A stretch of DNA of 64,000 nt. Origin: Chitinivibrionales bacterium. GTDB taxonomy: Bacteria; Fibrobacterota; Chitinivibrionia; Chitinivibrionales; WJKA01. Below, in pieces: positions 37,251-45,634 of this stretch (position 1 is the stretch's first letter; every line of letters begins with the position of its first letter). The notes under the pieces were generated by a model, which worked only from the letters and a program-made list of their open reading frames with translations, did no database searches and was not told the DNA's origin. Made by a program: the position numbers and the translations under genes. The stretch is from NCBI GenBank assembly GCA_014728295.1, contig WJLW01000052.1, positions 23,582 through 87,581 on the forward strand, in the 5' to 3' direction.

Positions 37251-38864
37251 TTAGAAATTTGTATGGAAGGAAACCCTGCCCAGCGGCCGCGCATAAAAAT
37301 CAACGCCCGTATTCTCGACCTCCGGGGCAAAGAGCGCGCCGCCTCCGGCAACCGAAACATTCAGCCAGGGCAATACCCGCGCCGATGCGCTGAGGAGCGC
37401 TTCTGCATAGGGAACCACGCTGCGCAGCACTCGCGGCCGGGTAAGGCCGGTCAGGCGCACGGTCAGGTCGTGATCGTAGTAACGCTTCTGCTGGGTGACA
37501 TGATGAACACCCAGTCCGCCTTCCAGATCCAAAGCAATGAATTTATGATTGAACATCGTGCGGCCCAGGCTTGCCCCCATGACGACTATTTGTCGGTCAA
37601 CCGAAGCCCAGTAAATGCTGCTCAGGCGATCCTGCCCGTAGCCGGCTTTTACGCCGATACGCCAGTAGCTAGCCTGCCAGGTGTAGGATACCCCGCCAAT
37701 ATGATCGATAGTGCGCTCTTGGGGATAGCCCTGAAACAACTGGTAGAATACTTCCGCCCGATTGCGCGAAGGGCGATTCATGAAAAGCGAACCCTTGCGA
37801 TTCATTGCGGTGCGCGGATAGGTTTGCATTTTTGTCAGATTCAGCACCATTTCTCTTTTAAACGACAAGTCCGCATCCTGATATCCGATTGTCCGGTCGG
37901 ATAGACGATTGACGAAGTAATTATCTTTCGGCAGTGCGAGTGTCAAGGTGTCGCCGAAGGGAATGAACTCGGCATACACATTCTGAGTGGTTTGAGAAAC
38001 GATGTAATGGGGCACGGCTTTCCCGCCAACGATTTTTAATTTACAACTCCCCTGGTTAAGCCAGGTAAGAATGACCTGTCCGCTGCCCTCAAAGTCGTAC
38101 CTGAAGTTGGGCTCCTGGAACTTGCCCGTTTTTTGCAGCAATTCTCTGGATGTGCGCAGGCGGGCGAAATTGAATCCTTCAGCCAATCCTACTTTCCCGT
38201 CACGATCGATATCTGCGGCGCCACGGATACCGGATGTGAAATAATGGGTAAAAACCGATCCCTTCAACTCCAGTGATTCATGCGATATCTGGTCTTCGGA
38301 GGAAGAGGTAAGAATAATCGTGCCTTCGGCCTGCAACTCCTCGTTGACGGCGACGTTAATCGCCGGAGCGACGGTACCGCCCTTTCGTTTCAGAAACGAT
38401 CCGCTGTAGCATGCGTCAACGACGATGATTTTTAGATCGGCTTTCGATTCCTCGAGCAGCTCGAGCACATGGTCGACGGCGATTTTTCTGCCGCCGATGT
38501 GAAGCACATCCGCTCCACCGTGGCCGGAATAGTAGAATAGCAATTCAACTTTGCCGCCGTTTTCGCGTATCTCCTTGACGCGCCCGGCGATCTCGTACAG
38601 GCGGCGTTCGAAATCTTTGATTGAGGGTGATGCCAGCAGATAATTGTGCCCCGGTTTGACATTCCCGAGTTCTTCGAAAATCGTATGCACACGCCGGGCA
38701 TCCGATTCGGCATATTGCAGCGGTCGTTCATTGACCAGGCCACGATTCGCACCCACCACCAGAGCTATTCGCTCGATTGACGCCCGGGCGCCGGCGGAGA
38801 ATACCACGGTACTCAACCACATGGCGGTGAGTACGGCAGATAGTTTTTGAGGTATTTTCATCAT
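37251..38864 (-). CDS. Secreted caspase-family (peptidase C14) protein with beta-rich C-terminus
   Basis: A signal peptide (residues 1-28) leads into a caspase-like domain (about 30-245). The p20-type strands are IALVVGAN, then LLFYYSGHGGAD with catalytic His115, and IIVVDACYSGSF with catalytic Cys152. Both dyad residues are present, so it should be an active cysteine peptidase; the specificity (Arg/Lys or Asp) is unclear. The last ~230 residues contain many alternating amphipathic strands and end in Phe (RVSFHTNF), which suggests an outer-membrane beta barrel or barrel-like domain. It is the last gene of a tight minus-strand group with an anti-sigma-like gene (23-bp gap), an ECF sigma factor and a lipoprotein. 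Confidence 0.87.
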   Translation of the reverse strand: MMKIPQKLSAVLTAMWLSTVVFSAGARASIERIALVVGANRGLVNERPLQYAESDARRVHTIFEELGNVKPGHNYLLASPSIKDFERRLYEIAGRVKEIRENGGKVELLFYYSGHGGADVLHIGGRKIAVDHVLELLEESKADLKIIVVDACYSGSFLKRKGGTVAPAINVAVNEELQAEGTIILTSSSEDQISHESLELKGSVFTHYFTSGIRGAADIDRDGKVGLAEGFNFARLRTSRELLQKTGKFQEPNFRYDFEGSGQVILTWLNQGSCKLKIVGGKAVPHYIVSQTTQNVYAEFIPFGDTLTLALPKDNYFVNRLSDRTIGYQDADLSFKREMVLNLTKMQTYPRTAMNRKGSLFMNRPSRNRAEVFYQLFQGYPQERTIDHIGGVSYTWQASYWRIGVKAGYGQDRLSSIYWASVDRQIVVMGASLGRTMFNHKFIALDLEGGLGVHHVTQQKRYYDHDLTVRLTGLTRPRVLRSVVPYAEALLSASARVLPWLNVSVAGGGALFAPEVENTGVDFYARPLGRVSFHTNF

Positions 38865-38887
38865 TTCATTCTTGCCGGGTTGTGCGC

Positions 38888-39637
38888 TTAGTTATTCGCG
38901 GTTTGCCTGTCCAGCAATCTAAGTTCGAAAACCTGGACCGCAAAGTCTTTATAGCGAAATTGTTCAATCGCCTTTTTTGCTTCGGCTACCGTAAAGGGGC
39001 GCCGTGCGGCAACGGCATAGATATTTTGCTTTTTGCCGCCGGCATCAAGGATAATGCTGTTGGGAAGAGACGATTTTCCTCTGCGCACGGGCTCATATTT
39101 GAGTGCCTGATGTGAGGGAAAATAGGGCTGCACCGGTCCGTTGTCGTCGCTGTATAATACGGCATAGTATGCTGTTTGCGGCGAGAAGAGATAGAACTGC
39201 AAGGTATCCCCCGGCATGAAGTGCATCGGCGTGTGCCCTTTGAAAATTTGTGCTCCGCGCTTGAGGATAAAGCTGAAATGCGAGCTGCCTTTTGCGACAA
39301 ACCGGCTCTGGCGAGTTACCGGAAAATTGATGATAGCAACACTGACGAGCAACAAAAATGCCGCCGAGAAACCTAATTGTTTCCATCCGAAAATCGCATA
39401 GCTTTCCCTGCTTCGCTCAGGGCGATTCGAAACCTTCCGGCACAAATCCTGCCAGGTTTCGATGCCGCGCATGCCAATGGCGACGCGCTGCTTTTTCAAA
39501 TCTACATACTTCGAAGCTTCCGGATCGTGCTCTACCCATTGAATGTAGGTATGACGATCTTGCGCAGACGCTTCGCCCAACAGGACTTTCTCAATGAGAT
39601 AGTCCGACGGTTTTTCGAGTGTTTTACAAGGTTGCAT
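38888..39637 (-). CDS. Membrane anti-sigma-like protein with periplasmic DUF4384-like domain
   Basis: The 249-residue protein starts with a helical segment (YLIEKVLLGEASAQDRHTYI) resembling anti-sigma binding domains but lacking the zinc HxxxCxxC. One transmembrane helix follows (LGFSAAFLLLVSVAIINF, about 88-106), then a periplasmic domain (KGHTPMHFMPGDTLQFYLFS...YYAVLYSDDNGPVQPYFPS) that resembles DUF4384, a domain often seen with caspase-family proteins. The gene overlaps the sigma-factor gene by 14 bp, the usual sign of a sigma/anti-sigma pair. The likely role is to hold the sigma factor at the inner membrane and sense an envelope signal. The domain names are by pattern recall, not search. 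Confidence 0.72.
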   Translation of the reverse strand: MQPCKTLEKPSDYLIEKVLLGEASAQDRHTYIQWVEHDPEASKYVDLKKQRVAIGMRGIETWQDLCRKVSNRPERSRESYAIFGWKQLGFSAAFLLLVSVAIINFPVTRQSRFVAKGSSHFSFILKRGAQIFKGHTPMHFMPGDTLQFYLFSPQTAYYAVLYSDDNGPVQPYFPSHQALKYEPVRRGKSSLPNSIILDAGGKKQNIYAVAARRPFTVAEAKKAIEQFRYKDFAVQVFELRLLDRQTANN

Positions 39638-40193
39638 GACTCACTCCATCTCTTTCGAGCTTAACTTTCATTTTTTCTAAAAATTGTGACCACTTCTTTT
39701 GTACGGTTTTACGTGATACGCCGATCGTTTCGGCAATTTCATTCTGACTCAAGCCCTCGTATACCGAAAGAAATACAATTCTTTTGGTCTGGGTAGAAAA
39801 TCCCTGCAATATTTCTTTCCAGATAATTCTTGATTCAATTGTTTTGTATCCTTTTGTATTGAAGCTTGCATGATCAAGTATCGGCTCATCAAGGGTGGTT
39901 TCACGCCATTGTCGCCGGACGTGGTTCAGACACAGGTTAACGGTAATACGGTATATCCAGGTAAACGGGGCGGCCTCGTTCCTGAACGTATGAAACTTCT
40001 GCAGTATTTTGAGAAATATTGAATGCATGAGGTCTTCGGCTTCCTGCTTGTGCCTGGTATAGCGCATGCATCGCTGCAGTACCCAGGGACTGTACTTTTC
40101 ATAAAGTTGCTCGATTTCTTTTTTTTGAGCCTTGTCCGGCTGAGTTGCAGTGGCCGTTTTATCCGCATCCAGATCAGTCTTTTGCACTGCCAA
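39624..40193 (-). CDS. ECF-type RNA polymerase sigma factor
   Basis: This 189-residue protein has region 2 (EDLMHSIFLKILQKFHTFR...FTWIYRITVNLCLNHVRRQ) for -10 recognition and core binding. Region 4 follows (TKRIVFLSVYEGLSQNEIAETIGVSRKTVQKKWSQFLEKMK) with a helix-turn-helix for the -35. It has an extra Lys/Asp-rich N-terminus of ~25 residues. It overlaps the upstream lipoprotein gene by 20 bp and the downstream anti-sigma-like gene by 14 bp, so the three are translationally coupled. It probably directs its own operon and a small envelope regulon. Confidence 0.92.
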   Translation of the reverse strand: MAVQKTDLDADKTATATQPDKAQKKEIEQLYEKYSPWVLQRCMRYTRHKQEAEDLMHSIFLKILQKFHTFRNEAAPFTWIYRITVNLCLNHVRRQWRETTLDEPILDHASFNTKGYKTIESRIIWKEILQGFSTQTKRIVFLSVYEGLSQNEIAETIGVSRKTVQKKWSQFLEKMKVKLERDGVSHATL

Positions 40194-41547
40194 GAATCTC
40201 TACTTTCTTATCGGGACTGTAAATGGTAATCCTGCCCCGAACCCGTTGATCAGATACGACGTCAATAATTCCGACGGAAAAGCGCAGGGTATCGTCCGGT
40301 ATCACATAAAAAAGTTCGTTTTGCTGCGTGCCCTGCAGGAAATTTTGACGGACAGCCAGATTTTCATCGATCTGCATGTTGAATTCGGTCTCGAGCATGG
40401 GATAGGCAAAGGTGCTCATCGACACCTGAATGACCCCATCGTGCGGATACGCGGCAAGCTTGTCGTCCAGAACCTGATCGAAATCCGGGACCATTTTCTT
40501 TTTGACAACCTCGACGTCAATTGTCGTAACCGGACTTTCTACATACAAAGGCTGTGATTTGTCTTTATCGATGAGGTAAACCGATGAATCCGTTTGCTCC
40601 TCTTCGAAAAGAAAAATTGATCTTCCCGCCTGAGCATAGAACATTTCCCAGACATATTGCGGGGGACTGCCGATGGTAATCGAGTCGCTTAGCGCGATGT
40701 TGTCGCAGTACCACTTTTCATTAAAGCTGAACTGCTTTGAAAATTCGGAATACTCGAAAGCTTTGGGATATTTCAGATATGTAAAGGGCATTATTACGGT
40801 ATCCAGATATTGCAGGGTGTTTGCAACTTCGTTGATTTTTACCGATTGCAGTCCGGCATGCACACCCGTCCAGGAGTCTACCGGCTCATGATACGACCGT
40901 GCGAATGATTGGCGCTCCTGCAAAAAACCTTCATCATCCAGAAAAAGAAGGACATTTTCGGTAGTAACAGCAACCAGGGTATCTACCAGGCGATTGCGTA
41001 TCATGGCTTCATACGATCCGTCAAACCTCCTGGGGAAGGTATCAATCCGGGTTGTCTCCAGAATGAAATCATGCTCCAGTTTCCACAAATAGTCTTTGGA
41101 AAGCTCGAGAATGTCATTGTCATTCAGGTCGTGGAACAACACAATCGCGCCGATGGCAATGCGTGCTTTGCGTCCCGACGGCGCCGTTACCGTAAAGCTC
41201 TCATCCAGCGGCAGGCGAAATGCAGAAAGCGTAAAATTCAAAAAGCTTCCCAACTCATAGACATACGTCACCTGATCGCTGCGGATCGTCGGTTGATCCG
41301 GCTCGAGTTCCTGGTACTCAAATGTCGTATTATCCATATCAAGATCAAACCATCGCTTGAAGATCACGCCAATTTTGACCGAATCCAACTGCTCCTGAGT
41401 GTATGAACTCTGGCTGATATACTTTCCCTGAATTGTCAAAATCGCCTCAGGCGCCGCATCCGGATCCGTCAGGGAATCGAATGAACCACATGAAGCCACA
41501 ACAAGCGGCATCAACCTGAGCAGACGCGTTATTCGGGTAAAATTCAC
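40174..41547 (-). CDS. Lipoprotein of unknown function, first gene of the sigma/caspase operon
   Basis: A GTG start at 41547 with GGAG 8 bp upstream. The N-terminus is a lipoprotein signal with lipobox LVVASC (Cys about residue 20). The remaining ~435 residues are rich in Asp, Tyr and Phe and look beta-structured (SVKIGVIFKRWFDLDMDN, RKARIAIGAIVLFHDLNDND). An early stretch resembles an Ig-like domain. No catalytic motif or known family is recognised. Its overlap with the ECF sigma gene links it to that system, possibly as an outer-membrane sensor or as a target. The upstream uvrD-like gene ends 85 bp away on the same strand. Confidence 0.75.
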   Translation of the reverse strand: MNFTRITRLLRLMPLVVASCGSFDSLTDPDAAPEAILTIQGKYISQSSYTQEQLDSVKIGVIFKRWFDLDMDNTTFEYQELEPDQPTIRSDQVTYVYELGSFLNFTLSAFRLPLDESFTVTAPSGRKARIAIGAIVLFHDLNDNDILELSKDYLWKLEHDFILETTRIDTFPRRFDGSYEAMIRNRLVDTLVAVTTENVLLFLDDEGFLQERQSFARSYHEPVDSWTGVHAGLQSVKINEVANTLQYLDTVIMPFTYLKYPKAFEYSEFSKQFSFNEKWYCDNIALSDSITIGSPPQYVWEMFYAQAGRSIFLFEEEQTDSSVYLIDKDKSQPLYVESPVTTIDVEVVKKKMVPDFDQVLDDKLAAYPHDGVIQVSMSTFAYPMLETEFNMQIDENLAVRQNFLQGTQQNELFYVIPDDTLRFSVGIIDVVSDQRVRGRITIYSPDKKVEILGSAKD

Positions 41548-41632
41548 AGCTTAAACTCCGTCATGACAAAGAGTTTTTGACTTCTAGTTAGACACTACTC
41601 ATTACGATTATGCCACCCGGCAGCGGTATATC

Positions 41633-43105
41633 TCAGATTAATTTAAGAAACCGAGACGGAAAAAGCCGGCAGGTACGAGCATGCAGCATCTTTTCGCGTA
41701 CGGATATCAGGTAAAGCGCATGCTTTGCTCGGGTGACCCCGACATAGAACAGTCGCTTTTCTTCGGCTAAAGTTTCATTCACGAGTTCATTGGTGCGTTG
41801 CGTAAGCCATTTTAATAAAACGCTTTGCGCCGATTTGGGTTTATTAAGCAATTCGGGAACATGAGGAAATACTCCTTCCTCCAGATCACAGAGAAACACT
41901 GCAGGGAATTCCAGACCTTTGCTGGCGTGTATTGTAAGGAAGGCTACATCGGTGTCAAGGCGATCGTGCAACTCGGAGCGGGTTGTATCGAGGGTTTGAT
42001 TAAGTCTGAAAAGCAGGGCGCACTCTTGGGGAGCTAAGTGATAGTGATCTTGTAACTTTCTGATTTCTTTCAAAACAAAGGTGTTTTTTTCTTCCTCGTC
42101 TGTCAGTTTGACAATGCGCGGCGCGGGGGAGGACGCGAATGCTGAATCGAGGGCAAGTCCTGATTGGAGAACCTTGCGATAGGCTTTGGCCTTTGCTTTG
42201 AAAATGCGGTTTGCCGTTTGCAGAATTTTTGTGCTACTGCGATAATTGGTTTGCAGCTTCAGGATTCGCGCCCCGGGAAAATAATCGCCAAAATGAAGTG
42301 TCGGCGTGATATCGGCGCCTCGGAAGCCGTAAATCGCCTGATCGTCGTCTCCTACGACAAAAAGGCTGGCTTTCGTACTTAACATAAGCTTCAGGAGATC
42401 CAACTGCAGCGGATTCGTATCCTGAAACTCATCAACCAGGACAGCCCTGAATCGTTGACGGTAGACTCGAGCAATCGCCTCATGTTCCTGCAGCAGCTTT
42501 ATGGCTCCCCGGATCATGTCAGCAAATTCCCAGGCGCCGTTCTGCCTTTTCATGGCATTGACGCGATCGACCACTCCACGAATCCAGCTCTGTAGAGCAG
42601 CATCCATAGTTTCCAGCCCCCCCTCGCTTACCGAGGTTTTTTCGATAAGGGCGTCCAGCGCCAACACGTCCTTTTTGTAATTCTGACGTTCTGATTTTGT
42701 CGTTGCCCGCACCAAATACTCGATTTTCTCTTTTGCGCTCAGCAAAGCAGGTTCCGCGGTATATCCCAGGCGCGAATAATTCGGGACTCCTTCGACGGTA
42801 TCTTTGAGAATACGCAAACCAAAGCCGTGAAAAGTGGTGATGAGAGGCCGGGACCTTTGTTCTGCGCTGCTCAACAAGGCGGCAACTCGCTCTGACATTT
42901 CTTCGGCTGCTTTGCGGGTAAACGTGAGCGCCAAGATCTGGTCGGGTCGGCAATAATGCCCGGCGATATGAATAATACGATGGGTAAGAACTGTTGTTTT
43001 TCCGCATCCGGCTCCGGCCAGTACGAGGATTGGCGTTTGGGGATCGATTTCGGAGAAAACAGCACCCCTCTGCTCCTCGTTCAGCCCCTGTCCACAAGCG
43101 ATCAT
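41633..43105 (-). CDS. Compact UvrD/Rep-type helicase lacking most of subdomain 2B
   Basis: The ATG at 43105 overlaps the upstream stop as ATGA, so it is preferred over GTG 43156. The 490-residue superfamily 1A helicase has motif I (LAGAGCGKTTVL), Ia (LTFTRKAAEEM), Ic (TFHGFGLRIL), II (VLVDEFQDTNPLQL), III (VVGDDDQAIYGFRGAD), IV (LQTNYRSS), V (TIHASKGLEFPAVFL) and VI (EEKRLFYVGVTRAKHAL). The stretch from motif IV to V is only ~105 residues against ~270 in E. coli UvrD, so subdomain 2B is essentially absent. It should be a 3'-5' ssDNA translocase or helicase. The length is like GajB of Gabija, but no GajA neighbour is present. Confidence 0.9.
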   Translation of the reverse strand: MIACGQGLNEEQRGAVFSEIDPQTPILVLAGAGCGKTTVLTHRIIHIAGHYCRPDQILALTFTRKAAEEMSERVAALLSSAEQRSRPLITTFHGFGLRILKDTVEGVPNYSRLGYTAEPALLSAKEKIEYLVRATTKSERQNYKKDVLALDALIEKTSVSEGGLETMDAALQSWIRGVVDRVNAMKRQNGAWEFADMIRGAIKLLQEHEAIARVYRQRFRAVLVDEFQDTNPLQLDLLKLMLSTKASLFVVGDDDQAIYGFRGADITPTLHFGDYFPGARILKLQTNYRSSTKILQTANRIFKAKAKAYRKVLQSGLALDSAFASSPAPRIVKLTDEEEKNTFVLKEIRKLQDHYHLAPQECALLFRLNQTLDTTRSELHDRLDTDVAFLTIHASKGLEFPAVFLCDLEEGVFPHVPELLNKPKSAQSVLLKWLTQRTNELVNETLAEEKRLFYVGVTRAKHALYLISVREKMLHARTCRLFPSRFLKLI

Positions 43106-44784
43106 AGCGTTGACTCTGCAGTCGCCTCGCCGGACGAGTGAAGCACCGGAACCCACGTCTGGTAGCGATATCCACCGTCGTCTACTTCGAAATCTTTTTC
43201 GATGATCTTCCCGTTATCCGCCACGACAATGAGATCGCGCCGTTTTTGGTATGATTGCCGTGAGAACGTGAAGCGGTTGATGAAATCGCCCTTATCACTG
43301 AAAACAAGCATCTCCGCACGGTCCTGCAGATCAATGCGTACAAAAACCTCTCGCGCAGATGAGGCATTGATTACCCGGGCGCACAAAATTTGATCTTCAA
43401 CCGAATAGTCAAACGAGCATTGTATGCCACGGCGGGAATGGCTCAGCGAAATACTGTAGGGACACCAACTGGTTGACATCTTCGAGAGTGAATTCTGCAG
43501 ATTCTGTACCGGTGCGGGAAACACCTTGTTGATGCGTGAAGTTTTGCGGTTAACGTCCTGGTATACCGGGCGAAAAAGCCTGACCAGATAATTTTTGCGG
43601 GTCAGGTCCCAGGCAGTCAACTCATTTCTGGTTCCGCCCGAATCGGTTTTCCAGACTTTGGGAATTGCTTTTCCGCCCGCCCGGCGCGGATTGCAATCGA
43701 GGCGAACGAGCTCATAGGTTATGTTTTTTTCGTAGGCAAACCGGCGCTCTTCCTGTGCCCCGCATGGCAATGGCTTATAGTAGCTGTAGCTTCGCTTATG
43801 CACCTCGAGTGTTTTCTTTTCAAAATCCTTGAGCCCATAATAAACATTGCCATAGCCGTCAACGGTGGGGGGAAAAACCCATTGCGTCGTGCGATCGAAG
43901 GTATATTCTTTGCCGGCATGTTTTTCCAGCACGACTTCACCGATTTTTTGTTTGAGCAGTGTGTCCACGCCCAGCAGATTTCCGGCATTGTCGCATACGT
44001 ATAGATACTGGTAATAGGCCGGCCGATCGGAGCCGGTGGTTGCCTGCAAACCGTAATAATACCAGGTTGCTTCCCGTTTAATCACGCACAACGGCTCTAT
44101 GAGGTATTTCTTGATGCGGATTCCTTTGGTAACAATGCCCGGAAAAAACCCGGAATATTTTTGCTTCTCTTCCAACAGGAGCGGAGTGGTAAATGAAAAT
44201 CGCTTGTCAATCGACCACCAGTTCTTGCCTGCCATCAGGTCGGTAAAACCGACCAGGCCGGGATGCAGATACTGTCTTTCGACCATTTCTGAAGTTATCG
44301 CATTGTAGGCAATGTTGTAGATCTGGGTGCTGGTGAGATCATCAAGTTTCTGAAGTTGTTCCTCCCGAACTTTTTTCAGACGCTTGCGACCGTATTTTTT
44401 CTGGAAGATTTCAACCTCGTTGCCCTTTTTACGCGTGTAGAGCATGGTCTCGCCATCAAGCGGGAACGCCAGTTTCAAACGGGCAGGATCCTCAGCCGCC
44501 GGCTTTTTGCTTTTTTCAAATACGGTGTGAGAATCAACAAGCTCTCCGTTCTGATCGTAGAGGATGTAGCCGAAACTTGAATAGAACAGCAAATTATCGT
44601 CCTTGGCAAGAACCGGTCCGGCCAGCATGTCACGAATAGCCCGGTTACGGGAGCAATGCATGATGCTCGTCGAATCTTCGTTCAAGCTAATGGTAAGCAG
44701 CACGTGGTCCAGCGGCTTCATGGCGGACGCCGTGCACAATCCGATAATTATTGCGATATTCAAGAGGCAAAGAGCTGATTTCAT
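43102..44784 (-). CDS. Secreted protein of unknown function, translationally coupled to the helicase gene
   Basis: The 560-residue protein starts with a signal peptide (MKSALCLLNIAIIIGLCTASA). The mature part is rich in aromatic and basic residues, with repeated short beta strands of the form FSDKGDFINRF, YDQNGELVD and CDNAGNLLGVD, spaced along the chain. This is reminiscent of a beta-propeller or 6-bladed NHL-like surface protein, but I cannot name a family. It shares an ATGA stop/start overlap with the uvrD-like gene, an odd partner for an exported protein. It is the first gene of the minus-strand array and diverges from the HAMP gene. Confidence 0.72.
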   Translation of the reverse strand: MKSALCLLNIAIIIGLCTASAMKPLDHVLLTISLNEDSTSIMHCSRNRAIRDMLAGPVLAKDDNLLFYSSFGYILYDQNGELVDSHTVFEKSKKPAAEDPARLKLAFPLDGETMLYTRKKGNEVEIFQKKYGRKRLKKVREEQLQKLDDLTSTQIYNIAYNAITSEMVERQYLHPGLVGFTDLMAGKNWWSIDKRFSFTTPLLLEEKQKYSGFFPGIVTKGIRIKKYLIEPLCVIKREATWYYYGLQATTGSDRPAYYQYLYVCDNAGNLLGVDTLLKQKIGEVVLEKHAGKEYTFDRTTQWVFPPTVDGYGNVYYGLKDFEKKTLEVHKRSYSYYKPLPCGAQEERRFAYEKNITYELVRLDCNPRRAGGKAIPKVWKTDSGGTRNELTAWDLTRKNYLVRLFRPVYQDVNRKTSRINKVFPAPVQNLQNSLSKMSTSWCPYSISLSHSRRGIQCSFDYSVEDQILCARVINASSAREVFVRIDLQDRAEMLVFSDKGDFINRFTFSRQSYQKRRDLIVVADNGKIIEKDFEVDDGGYRYQTWVPVLHSSGEATAESTL

Positions 44785-44854
44785 ATTTTAGCGACACCTG
44801 ATGCACATGATGGTATTATTGTAGATGATGTGAAAAGTGCTTTACTACGCGACA

Positions 44855-44883
44855 TTCACATTGTAATTTAAATACAATATAAC
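44855..44883 (+). promoter_or_regulatory. Sigma-70-like promoter with near-palindromic spacer
   Basis: TTCACA (44855-44860) and TATAAC (44878-44883) are separated by 17 bp, each one mismatch from consensus. The spacer holds a near-perfect dyad (ATTGTA at 44860-44865, TACAAT at 44873-44878), a place where a repressor or MerR-like regulator could bind. It would drive the HAMP gene at 44945 with a ~55-nt leader. Confidence 0.5.
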
Positions 44884-44944
44884 ATTTTTGACAGAACTCG
44901 GGCGATTGATGCGTGCCGGGAAGTGCGTACCACGCTGAGGAGAA

Positions 44945-45589
44945 ATGATGTCGAAAAATTTCATCCGCAAACCATTTGGCAATTTCTTTCTGAAGAAGTC
45001 TCTCCAGATGAGGCTGATTATCAAGATTGTCATAGCCGTTTTGATATCAACACTCGTCACCTCCGCCACACTGCTGATGACCTATATCATCAAATTCGGC
45101 GACACGGCATTTTATCGCGTGCTCCTGGGCGAAACCATGGACATCGGACCGCGGGAGGATATCGCCAATATCATCTGGCCCAGCCTGGTTGCCAGTGCGC
45201 TGGTCAATTTACTGGTGGCGGTGGGTATCGGTTTTTACGCATCGCGCAAATACGCGGTGCCCGTCTACAAACTGGAACAATGGGCCGACCTGCTCAAAGA
45301 CGGGAAAATGACGGCCAAATTACGTTTCAGGGAAAAAGAGGAATTCAGGGACTTATCCAGCCACTGCAATGAGCTTTCCGAAAAGCTGCGCAAGGAATTT
45401 CTAAAAATAAAGGGCGAAGCTGCTGCAATCATAAAAGAGCACCCCGATCTTGTGGCTGCCAAAAATATCGACGCGGTAGTGAAGAATTTTGAATTGGATG
45501 CAATGCCAATCGAGGTTAATACCAGCTATTACCGCCTCCAGGACGTGCAGGGCGCTCAGGCAGATCCTACCTCAAGCTCCGGCGTTTAA
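44945..45589 (+). CDS. Two-helix membrane protein with HAMP-like domain and no output domain
   Basis: The 214-residue protein has two membrane helices (LIIKIVIAVLISTLVTSATLL, about 24-48; WPSLVASALVNLLVAVGIGF, about 78-98) enclosing a short periplasmic loop. A HAMP-like helical unit follows (AVPVYKLEQWADLLKDGKM...LSSHCNELSEKLRKEF) and then a helical tail with no kinase, cyclase or chemotaxis output. Start alternatives are M1 or M2 behind a GGAG site. Stand-alone HAMP proteins are found near signalling genes and may modulate partners. It diverges from the helicase/sigma/caspase array and may be regulated with it. Confidence 0.75.
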   Translation: MMSKNFIRKPFGNFFLKKSLQMRLIIKIVIAVLISTLVTSATLLMTYIIKFGDTAFYRVLLGETMDIGPREDIANIIWPSLVASALVNLLVAVGIGFYASRKYAVPVYKLEQWADLLKDGKMTAKLRFREKEEFRDLSSHCNELSEKLRKEFLKIKGEAAAIIKEHPDLVAAKNIDAVVKNFELDAMPIEVNTSYYRLQDVQGAQADPTSSSGV

Positions 45590-45634
45590 TGCAGCAATTA
45601 TGCGCCGGCTTGCTTTTGCAGCACAAAAGTGAGC

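Noticed and set aside
41633..43105. Helicase as GajB of a Gabija system
   Set aside because: Similar length, but no GajA-type ATPase/TOPRIM gene lies on either side.
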